DNA of 64,000 bases from an uncultured Anaerotruncus sp. Its GTDB lineage: Bacteria > Bacillota > Clostridia > Oscillospirales > Ruminococcaceae. The stretch is from contig CALWZG010000061.1 of NCBI GenBank assembly GCA_944385965.1, positions 1 through 64,000 on the forward strand, in the 5' to 3' direction. The position numbers and the translations under genes were made by a program. Of the stretch, positions 1 to 7,751 are shown piece by piece (the stretch's first letter is position 1; every line of letters starts with the position of its first letter). The notes below the pieces were generated by a model. The model had not been told where the DNA came from, did not search any database, and saw only the letters and a program-made list of their open reading frames with translations.

Positions 1-47
1 GACTGAAAATCCTCGTGTCGTTGGTTCGATTCCGACCGAAGGCACCA
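1..47 (+). tRNA. tRNA-Phe (GAA), 5' end cut off by the window edge
   Basis: The 3' half of a tRNA is visible. The anticodon loop ctGAAaa is at 3-9, with the 3' side of the anticodon stem after it. A T-arm with the TTCGATT loop lies at 20-36, the acceptor 3' strand at 37-43, and an encoded CCA at 45-47. Anticodon GAA reads Phe codons. The D-arm and 5' acceptor strand lie outside the window. Confidence 0.9.
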
Positions 48-50
48 TTT

Positions 51-126
51 GCGGGTTTAGCTCATCTGGTAGAGCGCCACCTTGCCAAGGTGGAGGTAGC
101 GAGTTCGAGCCTCGTAACCCGCTCCA
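51..126 (+). tRNA. tRNA-Gly (GCC)
   Basis: Complete cloverleaf. The acceptor strand GCGGGTT pairs with AACCCGC near the end. The anticodon stem CCACC/GGTGG encloses the loop TTGCCAA with anticodon GCC. The T-loop is TTCGAGC and CCA is encoded at 124-126. It follows tRNA-Phe by 3 nt, so the two are probably processed from one transcript. Confidence 0.96.
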
Positions 127-128
127 AC

Positions 129-166
129 AAAAAGAGCGCTTTGTAGGAACACAAAGTTCTCTTTTT
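129..166 (+). terminator. terminator-like hairpin between tRNA-Gly and tRNA-Cys
   Basis: AAAAAGAG (129-136) pairs with CTCTTTTT (159-166) and CTTTGT pairs with ACAAAG inside, ending in five T. A second short inverted repeat (CCATATA/TATATGG, 167-185) follows. It may end the Phe-Gly transcript or act as a processing spacer. Confidence 0.55.
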
Positions 167-189
167 CCATATACTGGGTATATGGAAGC

Positions 190-264
190 GGCGCCATAGC
201 CAAGCGGTAAGGCAGGAGTCTGCAAAACTCTCATTCCCCGGTCCGATTCCGGGTGGCGCCTCCA
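190..264 (+). tRNA. tRNA-Cys (GCA)
   Basis: Acceptor GGCGCCA/TGGCGCC, anticodon stem GGAGT/ACTCT around CTGCAAA (anticodon GCA), T-arm CCCGG-TCCGATT-CCGGG, and CCA encoded at 262-264. It is the last visible gene of the tRNA cluster. Confidence 0.96.
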
Positions 265-269
265 AAAGA

Positions 270-312
270 AAAACAGACAGCGCTGTGGGAAACCATGGCG
301 CTGTTTGTTTTT
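270..312 (+). terminator. terminator after the tRNA cluster
   Basis: Inverted repeat AAACAGACAGCG (271-282) and CGCTGTTTGTTT (299-310), continuing into a T-rich tail. It lies directly after tRNA-Cys. Confidence 0.7.
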
Positions 313-319
313 GCAATCG

Positions 320-386
320 AAAAAATCTCCTTCCGCCCTTTGCACAGCTTGAGTGTCTGTGCAGGTTTGGCGGAAGGAGATTTTTA
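320..386. terminator. long bidirectional terminator hairpin
   Basis: A 17-bp perfect inverted repeat (AAAAATCTCCTTCCGCC at 321-337 with its complement at 369-385) has an inner TGCACAG/CTGTGCA stem and T-runs on both strands. It separates the tRNA cluster from the convergent ferredoxin gene. Confidence 0.8.
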
Positions 387-421
387 TTTCATAGAAAATG
401 GAGCGTCAGACCCTCAAAGGA

Positions 422-1117
422 TTAGTCAAGGATTTGGCCTTGGGTAGAGATGGTCACCACCTGCCAGGGGATAAATTTTCCGCTGTTTCGCAGAGCGGTT
501 TCGGCTGCCCGCTGAATCCCTCCGCAGCAGGGAACCTCCATGCGTACAATGGTCAGGCTCTTAATAGAATTTTGGCGGATGATTTCTGTCAGCTTTTCGG
601 TATAGTCCACCGGGTCCAGCTTGGGGCATCCAATCAGGGTGATGTGGTTACGGATAAAGCGGTTGTGGAAATCCCCATAGGCAAAGGCAGTGCAGTCGGC
701 GGCGATGAGCAGATTGGCATTGTCAAAGTAGGGCGCCTGGATGGGAACCAGCTGAATCTGAACAGGCCATTGAGACAATTGGCTGTCCCGTGTGTGGGAT
801 TCCGGTTGGCTGTTGGTCAGAGGGGAGAAACTTTGAGTCCGGGAACCAGGGCATCCGTGAAAAACAGGAGCTGCTTTTCTTTCGGTCTGATGTTTTTCAA
901 CAGCCGCCGGGTCATAGGGAGCGGCCTCCCGCTCCTCAAAAGAGATAGCGTTGGTTGGGCAGGCGGGCAGGCAATCCCCCAGCCCATCACAATAGTCGTC
1001 CCGCAGCAGCTGGGCTTTTCCATTCACCATCCCAATCGCCCCCTCGTGGCAGGCTTTGGCGCACAATCCACAGCCATTGCATAAATCTTTATCAATTTTA
1101 ATAATTCTGCGTTTCAT
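422..1117 (-). CDS. 4Fe-4S ferredoxin-domain protein
   Basis: 231 residues. The N-terminal 60 residues form a bacterial ferredoxin-type fold with C13-x2-C16-x2-C19-x3-C23 and, further on, C43, C49 and C53-Pro. The second set lacks the middle Cys of a canonical CxxCxxC, so it may bind one 4Fe-4S plus an atypical cluster. The C-terminal two thirds carries further cysteines (a CPG near 94, a PCCGG near 199) and matches no enzyme I recognise. Related proteins are annotated as 4Fe-4S binding proteins and often sit beside a Crp/Fnr regulator, as here (divergent, 100 bp). Redox sensing or electron transfer in the cytoplasm is inference. The minus-strand ribosome site AGGAGG precedes the ATG. Confidence 0.85.
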   Translation of the reverse strand: MKRRIIKIDKDLCNGCGLCAKACHEGAIGMVNGKAQLLRDDYCDGLGDCLPACPTNAISFEEREAAPYDPAAVEKHQTERKAAPVFHGCPGSRTQSFSPLTNSQPESHTRDSQLSQWPVQIQLVPIQAPYFDNANLLIAADCTAFAYGDFHNRFIRNHITLIGCPKLDPVDYTEKLTEIIRQNSIKSLTIVRMEVPCCGGIQRAAETALRNSGKFIPWQVVTISTQGQILD

Positions 1118-1142
1118 AAAGAGAAATCCTCCTAAATTTGAA

Positions 1143-1172
1143 TTGACCTTGATGGAGAAAGTATACTATACT
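1143..1172 (+). promoter_or_regulatory. promoter of the Crp/Fnr-family regulator gene
   Basis: TTGACC (1143-1148), an 18-bp spacer and TATACT (1167-1172). The -10 overlaps a repeat of TATACT (1162-1167), so a second start or an overlapping divergent promoter for the ferredoxin gene is possible. Confidence 0.6.
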
Positions 1173-1217
1173 AAAAGAAAAAAGTCTGTTGGATTTCTAA
1201 CATATCGGAGGAAAAGT

Positions 1218-1883
1218 ATGGAACAGATTCAGGGATTGTCCAAACTGCTGCAAAATAATCCTTTGTTTGAAGGAATCTCCCCTTCGGAGGCAAGGAAAAT
1301 GCTGTTCTGCCTGAACCCCAGACAGGTTCAGTTTGAAAAGGGGGAAACTATCTTCCAGCGGGGAAGCAGCATTTCCACCCTGGGCCTGATTGCGGAAGGA
1401 AGGGTTCTCATCTTGAAGGAAGACTACTGGGGACACCAGGAGATTTTGGCTCATCTGGGCCAGGGGGATTTGTTTGGGGAAAGCTACGCCTGTCTGCCGC
1501 AGGTTCGGCTGGAGGTGTGGGTAAAGGCGGAAACGCCTGCACAGATTCTGTTGCTGGATGTAAGCAAAGTGCTGTCTGTCTGCTCAAGCGCCTGCCAATT
1601 TCATAACCGGCTTCTGAAAAATCTCCTTTGGGTGATGGCCAAAAAGAATCAGATGCTTTCCCGGAAGATGGACTGCATTTCCCCCCGCACCACTCGGGAA
1701 AAACTGCTGGCTTACTTTTCCCAGCAGGCCCAAGCCCATGGCAACAGGTTTCAGATACCCTTCACCCGGCAGCAGCTGGCGGATTATCTGTCGGTGGACC
1801 GCAGCGCTATGACAGTGGAATTGTATCGTATGAAGCGGGATGGCCTGGTGGATTTCCAGGGCCGGGATTTTTGGTTGATTTGA
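1218..1883 (+). CDS. Crp/Fnr-family transcriptional regulator
   Basis: 221 residues from the ATG at 1218, chosen because GGAGGAAAA sits just upstream; an in-frame extension to 1056 would run into the divergent gene and has no ribosome site. Residues about 15-125 form a cyclic-nucleotide-binding-type jelly roll. A dimer helix follows, and a Crp-type winged helix lies at about 165-221 with the recognition helix after QQLADYLSVDRS. There is no N-terminal Cys cluster of the FNR type, so it is not an obvious Fe-S sensor. The divergent arrangement with the ferredoxin gene suggests it regulates that gene and possibly itself. Confidence 0.9.
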   Translation: MEQIQGLSKLLQNNPLFEGISPSEARKMLFCLNPRQVQFEKGETIFQRGSSISTLGLIAEGRVLILKEDYWGHQEILAHLGQGDLFGESYACLPQVRLEVWVKAETPAQILLLDVSKVLSVCSSACQFHNRLLKNLLWVMAKKNQMLSRKMDCISPRTTREKLLAYFSQQAQAHGNRFQIPFTRQQLADYLSVDRSAMTVELYRMKRDGLVDFQGRDFWLI

Positions 1884-1974
1884 CAATAGATTTTGAAAAT
1901 TCAATCTGCTATCCTGTCATTATAGACAGTGGGACCTGTCTAAAGGGACTTTTAAGAACATAGGAGGGAATCGG

Positions 1975-3450
1975 ATGACAATGGTGACCAAAGAGGAAAT
2001 TCCTAATTTTCAGGATGTTCCCCTAGAGCCTTTTTTGACAGATTTGAAGAAGCTGTGCCGGGGAGCTTGGGGAACCGATTGGACCCCAAAAGGAGCCAGT
2101 CAGGCTGGAATGGAGCATCTGCGGCAGCATAGCTTTCTGCCGGAAGCTTTTCTGGCCTACTACGAAACGGTAGGCGGGGAGCCTTGTCTGATAAAACAGG
2201 GGCTTTTGCCGGCGGAACAGACCTACATTGACCATGAAAGAAATTATAGCCGGCACGAATTTTTGGTCTACTATAAACCGAAAAGAGGAGAGGAATTCTC
2301 TTTTGCCCGTCTTGAGCGAGACTGTCCCTGTGGTGGGGTGGCGTTTTACAGCGCCAATGACACTTATACCGGTTTTTTAAATACGTGGTCCCTTGCGTAC
2401 AGTGACCGGCAAGCCCTCAGTGAGGTACTGCTTAGACATACAGGGGTGATGCTCAGTAGAAGCCTTCCCAATTGTGTATGGGTCAAGGTATCCCTATCTA
2501 ACAAAGGCAGCCTCTCACCCTACCAGGCGGCAGCCAAAAGGCTAGGAATGGAGCCTTTGGACAGCGTTTCCTGGGGATGGCACGCCTTCGCCGCAGATGA
2601 GGAGAAGGGGCTGCTTTTGGAGTTCTGCGACGATGTGAAAAAGAAATGCCTGGTTTACAGCCAGGACCCCAAGGCGCTGGAAGCGCTGGGGGAGCGGTTC
2701 CAAATTTTCTGGGAGCGTCGGGATGGGGAGAAAATTTTGAATCCGGAAACTTTTATCCAGACACCTCCGCCCAAGACCTTTGGGGAAAAGCTGGACTTGA
2801 TGGCGTCGGTGCTGCTGGGCAAGCGCAGCATGGCCCTGCCCATGAATGAGATTGAAAAGGCGGAGAAACGGCTGGGCATGGTGTTCCCGGAGCCTCTCCG
2901 GGAGTTTTACCTGCGGTTCGGCAAGGGTGGCAAGCTGCTGACCGACGAAAGCCTCAACACCATCTATACCCCAAAACAGCTGAAAAATTACACGGTGGAG
3001 CAGGAGGACGATGACCAGTATGCGGATTTGTCCCCAGAAGAGCTGAGCGCTTTGGGCGGGGATTTGGTGCTGGCAGAGGAAAACCAGACGGTCTGGTGGT
3101 GCCGCCTGGACCAGAAAACCGGGCGGCCGTATCTGGACCTGGGGGATGGAAAGCGTCAGGAGCTGGATATGGATTTGGAGGACACCCTGCTGTGGCTGCT
3201 GGCTCAGCAAAGCTTGGGCTTTTTGGCCAGGGGCGGCCCCTGCGAGATAGACCAGGAGGAGAAATTCAGAAGCTTTATGGAACACTTTTTCATTTTCCTC
3301 AACAAGGGACCGCAGGAAATTTTTGTGAATCCTGACCGTGGCCTGGTGGGATGCCGGGAAAACGAGGGCCTTGTGTATATCAAAGCCCGGCAGGGCAGAG
3401 CTTTGGAGAAGCTGGAGGAGGACACAGGGCTGCTGGTGGGGGATTTTTAA
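1975..3450 (+). CDS. tandem SMI1/KNR4 (SUKH)-like protein
   Basis: 491 residues, no signal peptide. Two regions resemble the SUKH fold core: one around residues 55-69 (LPEAFLAYYETVGG) and a clearer one at 292-325 (EIEKAEKRLGMVF followed by PEPLREFYLRFG). SUKH proteins are best known as immunity proteins of polymorphic toxins, but stand-alone members occur in Firmicutes. No toxin, YeeF/WXG or secretion gene is adjacent. GGAGGG precedes the ATG. The first domain call is weaker than the second, and function beyond possible protein binding is unknown. Confidence 0.65.
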   Translation: MTMVTKEEIPNFQDVPLEPFLTDLKKLCRGAWGTDWTPKGASQAGMEHLRQHSFLPEAFLAYYETVGGEPCLIKQGLLPAEQTYIDHERNYSRHEFLVYYKPKRGEEFSFARLERDCPCGGVAFYSANDTYTGFLNTWSLAYSDRQALSEVLLRHTGVMLSRSLPNCVWVKVSLSNKGSLSPYQAAAKRLGMEPLDSVSWGWHAFAADEEKGLLLEFCDDVKKKCLVYSQDPKALEALGERFQIFWERRDGEKILNPETFIQTPPPKTFGEKLDLMASVLLGKRSMALPMNEIEKAEKRLGMVFPEPLREFYLRFGKGGKLLTDESLNTIYTPKQLKNYTVEQEDDDQYADLSPEELSALGGDLVLAEENQTVWWCRLDQKTGRPYLDLGDGKRQELDMDLEDTLLWLLAQQSLGFLARGGPCEIDQEEKFRSFMEHFFIFLNKGPQEIFVNPDRGLVGCRENEGLVYIKARQGRALEKLEEDTGLLVGDF

Positions 3451-3491
3451 GGACTTTCCTCAAACCTCATCTAAAGTTACCGCTAAAAGCA

Positions 3492-3520
3492 AACAGGGGA
3501 ACGCACAGCGTTCCCCTGTT
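3492..3520. terminator. terminator between convergent genes
   Basis: A 12-bp perfect stem AACAGGGGAACG/CGTTCCCCTGTT with a 5-nt loop. The T-rich tail is better on the minus strand, serving the FMN reductase-DegV pair, while the SUKH gene ends just before it. Confidence 0.75.
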
Positions 3521-3536
3521 CCCATATTTCAAAAAT

Positions 3537-4100
3537 TTATTCTTCTCCCAAATCCATAGCCAGGTCTCGGGCGGTTTCCATCCAAATACTTTTGGCAGCG
3601 GCGCCTTTTTCCCACAGGCCGGTGGCTGCCACTACGCCGCAGTCCTCCCAGTTCAGGTAGTCGGTGAGTTGGTCATAGGTGGCAATCGCTGGCTCAAAGC
3701 TGTCCTCATCGCCGGAAGCGCCCACGATTACAAAGGCACTCTGCTTGCCGCTGAAGGTGTCCATCTTGTCATCTTGGCATAAAGGGTAGAACCGGTCAAT
3801 CACCGCTTTCAGCTGAGCGGAGATACCGAAAAAGTACAAGGGACTGAAAAAGACAACCATATCTGCCTGATTGAGCAGAGGATACAATTTCTGCATGTCA
3901 TCCTCTTGAACGCAGGGTTTCCCATCCTTGCTCCAACAGCGTCCGCAGGCCATACAGGGATGAATGGAATGGTCCGCCGGCCGGAAAATATCCACCTGGC
4001 ATCCCTTCTTCTCAGCCTGAGCGGCGAACTCCAAAGCCAGAGTGTCGCTGTTGCCGCCTTTGCGGGGGCTGCCCGCCAAAATTAAAACACGCTTTGCCAT
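3537..4100 (-). CDS. NAD(P)H-dependent FMN reductase / iron-sulfur flavoprotein family
   Basis: 187 residues with a flavodoxin-like fold. The N-terminal phosphate loop GSPRKGGNSDTL (about 10-21) binds FMN, and a CMACGRCW motif near residue 49, followed by a further Cys near 63, is typical of the NADPH-dependent FMN reductase/ISF family of anaerobes. SPLYFFGISAQLKAVIDRF is the conserved isoalloxazine-side segment. It probably reduces quinones, flavins or small electrophiles in the cytoplasm. It lies 18 nt downstream of the degV-like gene on the same strand and is likely co-transcribed. Confidence 0.88.
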   Translation of the reverse strand: MAKRVLILAGSPRKGGNSDTLALEFAAQAEKKGCQVDIFRPADHSIHPCMACGRCWSKDGKPCVQEDDMQKLYPLLNQADMVVFFSPLYFFGISAQLKAVIDRFYPLCQDDKMDTFSGKQSAFVIVGASGDEDSFEPAIATYDQLTDYLNWEDCGVVAATGLWEKGAAAKSIWMETARDLAMDLGEE

Positions 4101-4118
4101 GTTTGGTTCCTCCTCATA

Positions 4119-4955
4119 TCAGTAAGCGATGATGACGCCGCCTTTGTTGGCGTACATGGAGCTGAGTCCTCCGGTAGGAATCACCTTAATATCCTTAAAA
4201 TTATACAGCCGCTTGGCTTCTGCCTGAAGAAAATGAGCCTGCCGTTCATTTTGGCAGTGGGTAATCACCAAAGTCCGGTCCGAAAAATCGCTGCCGGTTT
4301 CCCCGATGATTTCCACCAGACGGGTAAAGGCCCGAAGGGAACCACGGGCTTTTTCATGGAGCTTGATAGCTCCATCGTCCGATGTCATAATTGGACGCAG
4401 GGACATGGCGGAAGCCACATAGCCCACAATCCGGTTCATCCGCCCGCTTTTAATCAGATTATCCAGATTCTCCAAGATAAAAAAGGTTTTCATTTCATGG
4501 ATAAAAGACTCCACCTTCTCCACAATCTGCTCAAAAGAGCATCCAAGACGGGCGTACTCAAGGATTTTCAGGCTTACCGCGATCTCTCCGGCAGAGGCGG
4601 ACTTAGAGTCAAACACATGGATTTTTCTTTGCCGGTCCTCCAGGGATACCAGTTTGGCAGCGATTTGGGCGCAATTGTGGGAGCCGCTCAGCTTGGCGGA
4701 CAGGGTCACCATAAATTGCTCCAGTCCCCCCAGACGAAGCCGCTGGGCGTAGCTTTCAGGGGAAGGGCAGGAGGATTTGGGCAGATTCTTGCTGGAATAC
4801 ATAGCCTCAAGAAACGATGGGATGTCCATAGTCTCATCGTCGATATAATCCACCCCATCCACAGTCAGGGTCAGAGGAGCGCTTTGGGCATGCAGTTCCT
4901 CTTTTAATTCCGGTGTCAGTTCGCAGCAGCTATCAACAACCAATTGATAAGGCAA
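4119..4955 (-). CDS. DegV family fatty-acid-binding protein
   Basis: 278 residues, the usual DegV length. It has the N-terminal DSCCEL segment, the TLSAKLSGSHNCA loop and the C-terminal GGLSSMYANKGGV segment of the family. DegV/FakB proteins bind a fatty acid and present it to the kinase FakA for incorporation into phospholipid; FakA is not in this window. The upstream gap (4956-5135) carries its promoter but I see no convincing boxes. Confidence 0.92.
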   Translation of the reverse strand: MPYQLVVDSCCELTPELKEELHAQSAPLTLTVDGVDYIDDETMDIPSFLEAMYSSKNLPKSSCPSPESYAQRLRLGGLEQFMVTLSAKLSGSHNCAQIAAKLVSLEDRQRKIHVFDSKSASAGEIAVSLKILEYARLGCSFEQIVEKVESFIHEMKTFFILENLDNLIKSGRMNRIVGYVASAMSLRPIMTSDDGAIKLHEKARGSLRAFTRLVEIIGETGSDFSDRTLVITHCQNERQAHFLQAEAKRLYNFKDIKVIPTGGLSSMYANKGGVIIAY

Positions 4956-5135
4956 AATGATTCCAACCTTTCCTCAAAGCGGCGCCAAGCCGCCTTTTGT
5001 TTCTAACCTAAGAGATTATCCTTATCATATCTTATCATAGATAGAAAATCAATGATAAAGAGTTAAAATCCTCAGAGATTTTTGTGGAAATTTATTTTTT
5101 CAGCCTCCTTTTCCCCAACCGGAATGGGCTTTCTA

Positions 5136-5164
5136 TTGACAAAGGCAGATAAACCATGTAATAT
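5136..5164 (+). promoter_or_regulatory. promoter of feoAB
   Basis: TTGACA (5136-5141), a 17-bp spacer and TAATAT (5159-5164). Transcription should start near 5171, leaving a leader of about 65 nt that contains the palindromic operator at 5205. Confidence 0.75.
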
Positions 5165-5204
5165 GTAAGCCGAGGTTAACTTTGGGATAATTCACATCAT
5201 AATG

Positions 5205-5218
5205 TTAGGATATGCTAA
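5205..5218 (+). promoter_or_regulatory. DtxR-type palindromic operator in the feoA leader
   Basis: TTAGGATATGCTAA matches the three sites at 42.4-42.5 kb (TTAGC-N4-GCTAA) with one mismatch in the left half. It lies about 35 nt downstream of the predicted transcription start and just ahead of the feoA ribosome site, a position suited to a roadblock. Binding of a DtxR-fold repressor under iron-replete conditions is inference. Confidence 0.6.
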
Positions 5219-5236
5219 CCAAGAGGGATGAGGAAT

Positions 5237-5467
5237 ATGACACTGGATCAATTAAAAGTAGGAAGCAGCGGAGTCATTCAAAAGGTAGGGGGTAGTGGAG
5301 CGCTGAGGCGCCACCTGCTGGACATGGGGCTGACCCCAAAAACCACCGTTATGGTGCGCAAGGTGGCCCCTATGGGAGACCCCATAGAGCTGCATTTAAG
5401 AGGCTATGAGCTGACCCTGCGGGCGGAGGATGCCCGGGAGATTGAGATTGAGGAGGTCGCCAAATGA
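5237..5467 (+). CDS. feoA: ferrous iron transport protein A
   Basis: 76 residues from the ATG at 5237; GAGGG sits 9 nt upstream, whereas the ATG at 5228 has no spaced ribosome site. It is an SH3-like fold with the family features LRRHLLDMGLTPKTTV and a C-terminal PIELHLRGYELTLR segment. FeoA is a small cytoplasmic partner of the FeoB iron permease. The stop codon overlaps the feoB start (ATGA), implying translational coupling. Confidence 0.95.
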   Translation: MTLDQLKVGSSGVIQKVGGSGALRRHLLDMGLTPKTTVMVRKVAPMGDPIELHLRGYELTLRAEDAREIEIEEVAK

Positions 5468-7617
5468 TTTTCGCTTTGGCAGGCAACCAAAATTGCGGGA
5501 AAACCACCCTGTTTAATCAATTGACCGGCTCCAACCAGCATGTGGGAAATTTCCCGGGGGTGACGGTAGAACGGAAGGATGGAGCCATCCGGGGGCATAA
5601 GGATTGCCTGGTGGTGGATTTGCCGGGAATCTACTCCCTTTCCCCCTACACCAATGAGGAGATTGTCACCAGGGATTTTCTGCTGAAAGAGCATCCCGAT
5701 GGCATCATCAATATTGTGGACGCTACCAACATTGAGCGGAACCTTTATTTAAGCATGCAGCTTATCGAGCTGAATCTGCCTATGGTGCTGGCGCTGAATA
5801 TGATGGATGAGGTCCGCAACAACGGCGGGACCATTAAAATCAAGGAGATGGAAGCGGAATTGGGGATTCCGGTCATCCCAATTTCTGCCGCCAAAAATGA
5901 GGGTATTGACGAGCTGATTGAAAAGGCTGTCACCTGTGCGGAGCAGAAACGCAGACCCCAGCGGATGGATTTTTGCTCCGGCGCTGTACATAGGGCTATC
6001 CACGCCATTGCTCATCTGGTAGAGGATCACGCAGAGCGTATCCAGGTTCCATCCCGCTTCGCCGCCACCAAACTGGTGGAAGGAGACCTTCCCATGATGG
6101 AACAGCTGAAGCTGTCCGAGAATGAGAAGGATATGGTGGAGCACAGCGTCACCGAGATGGAGCAGGAATTGGACACCGACCGGGAAGCGGCTCTCGCGGA
6201 TATGCGGTATACATTTATTGAGCGGCTCTGCGCCAGCACGGTGGTCAAGCCCAGGGAAAGCAAGGAGCATCTGCGCAGTCTGCGGATTGACAGCCTGCTG
6301 ACCCATCGGTATCTGGCTATCCCCATATTCCTGCTGATTATGATGCTGGTCTTTTGGCTCACCTTCGGTGTGATTGGCAGTACCCTCAGTGACCTGTTCT
6401 CAACTTTGATTGATGGGGTGACCGCTGCCGCTGATAAGGGACTGACCATTTATGGTATCAATCCGGTGGTCCATTCCCTAATAATTGATGGGGTGTTCGC
6501 CGGGGTAGGCTCGGTGCTTTCCTTCCTGCCCACCATTGTGATTCTGTTTTTCTTCCTGTCCATTCTGGAGGACAGCGGCTATATGGCCAGGGTGGCCTTT
6601 GTTATGGATAAGCTGCTGCGGAAAATTGGATTGTCCGGCCGCTCCTTTGTCCCCATGCTGATTGGGTTTGGCTGTTCGGTACCCGCCATTATGGCCACCC
6701 GCACCCTCTCCTCTGAGCGGGACCGGAAAATGACTATCCTGCTGACCCCTTTCATGTCCTGTTCTGCCAAGCTGCCCATTTACTCTATGTTCAGTGTGGC
6801 CTTTTTCCCAAATCATGCGGCATGGGTGATGATTTGCTTGTATGTTGGAGGAATGGCGGTAGGTGTATTAAGCGGGCTGCTGCTGAAAAATACCGCCTTC
6901 CATGGAAAGCCGGTTCCCTTTGTTATGGAGCTGCCCAATTATCGGATGCCAGGTGCCAAAAATGTGGGCCTGCTTCTTTGGGACAAAGCCAAGGATTTTC
7001 TGACCAGAGCCTTTACCGTTATTTTTGTGGCCACCATTGTGATTTGGTTTTTGCAGACCTTTGATACCCGGTTTAATGTGGTGGCGGACAGCGCCCAAAG
7101 TATGCTGGCGGGCATAGGACGTTGGATTGCCCCCATCTTTGTCCCCTTGGGATTCAGTGATTGGCGGGCGGCCACCGCCCTGATTACAGGGTTTACCGCT
7201 AAAGAAGCGGTGGTCAGCACTTTAGCAGTACTGACAGGGGGGAATACCGCCACCCTGCCTGCTACCCTGGCCCAGATGTTTTCCGTTCCCGCTGCCTGCG
7301 CTTTTCTGGCGTTTACCCTGCTGTATACCCCCTGCGTAGCAGCCATTGCGGCTGTGCGGCGGGAGCTTTCAGGAAAATATGCTCTGCTGGTGGCAGTTTA
7401 TCAGACCGCTGTGGCTTGGGCTGTGGCCTGCCTGGTGTATTTTGCGGGGAATCTGCTGTCCCGCTGGGGAAACCTTCTGCTAGGCCCTGGGGACTGGATT
7501 TTGCTGGCGATTTTGTTGGTGGCAGTAGCGGCGGCCTTGCTGAAAATGCGGAAGGGTACTTCCTGTGCCCAAGGCTGCGGAGGATGTCCCCATCAGGGAA
7601 ACTGTCATAAGAAATAA
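5464..7617 (+). CDS. feoB: ferrous iron transport protein B
   Basis: 717 residues. The N-terminal GTPase domain has G1 GNQNCGKT (7-14), G3 DLPG (52-55) and G4 NMMD (112-115). A helical GDI region follows, then a membrane domain with two Gate repeats, including the GFGCSVPAIMATR segment with the conserved Cys. The final 20 residues form a Cys-rich tail (CAQGCGGCPHQGNC) seen in some Firmicute FeoB proteins and possibly metal-binding. It imports Fe(II) across the cytoplasmic membrane and is co-transcribed with feoA behind the palindromic operator. Confidence 0.97.
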   Translation: MIFALAGNQNCGKTTLFNQLTGSNQHVGNFPGVTVERKDGAIRGHKDCLVVDLPGIYSLSPYTNEEIVTRDFLLKEHPDGIINIVDATNIERNLYLSMQLIELNLPMVLALNMMDEVRNNGGTIKIKEMEAELGIPVIPISAAKNEGIDELIEKAVTCAEQKRRPQRMDFCSGAVHRAIHAIAHLVEDHAERIQVPSRFAATKLVEGDLPMMEQLKLSENEKDMVEHSVTEMEQELDTDREAALADMRYTFIERLCASTVVKPRESKEHLRSLRIDSLLTHRYLAIPIFLLIMMLVFWLTFGVIGSTLSDLFSTLIDGVTAAADKGLTIYGINPVVHSLIIDGVFAGVGSVLSFLPTIVILFFFLSILEDSGYMARVAFVMDKLLRKIGLSGRSFVPMLIGFGCSVPAIMATRTLSSERDRKMTILLTPFMSCSAKLPIYSMFSVAFFPNHAAWVMICLYVGGMAVGVLSGLLLKNTAFHGKPVPFVMELPNYRMPGAKNVGLLLWDKAKDFLTRAFTVIFVATIVIWFLQTFDTRFNVVADSAQSMLAGIGRWIAPIFVPLGFSDWRAATALITGFTAKEAVVSTLAVLTGGNTATLPATLAQMFSVPAACAFLAFTLLYTPCVAAIAAVRRELSGKYALLVAVYQTAVAWAVACLVYFAGNLLSRWGNLLLGPGDWILLAILLVAVAAALLKMRKGTSCAQGCGGCPHQGNCHKK

Positions 7618-7646
7618 AGGGTTTGCTTATGGCGGGAACCCATCAA

Positions 7647-7675
7647 TTGACATTCCAGAAAAAAGCCGATATACT
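7647..7675 (+). promoter_or_regulatory. promoter of the creatininase-family gene
   Basis: TTGACA (7647-7652), a 17-bp spacer and TATACT (7670-7675). The leader then contains a GGCGGGT/ACCCGCC hairpin (7701-7728) without a U-run. Confidence 0.8.
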
Positions 7676-7751
7676 GAAGATACTTGAAATACATCAATAA
7701 GGCGGGTGTCCTGTGAGACGTACCCGCCCAGGTCAGTCAGAGGAGATTTAT

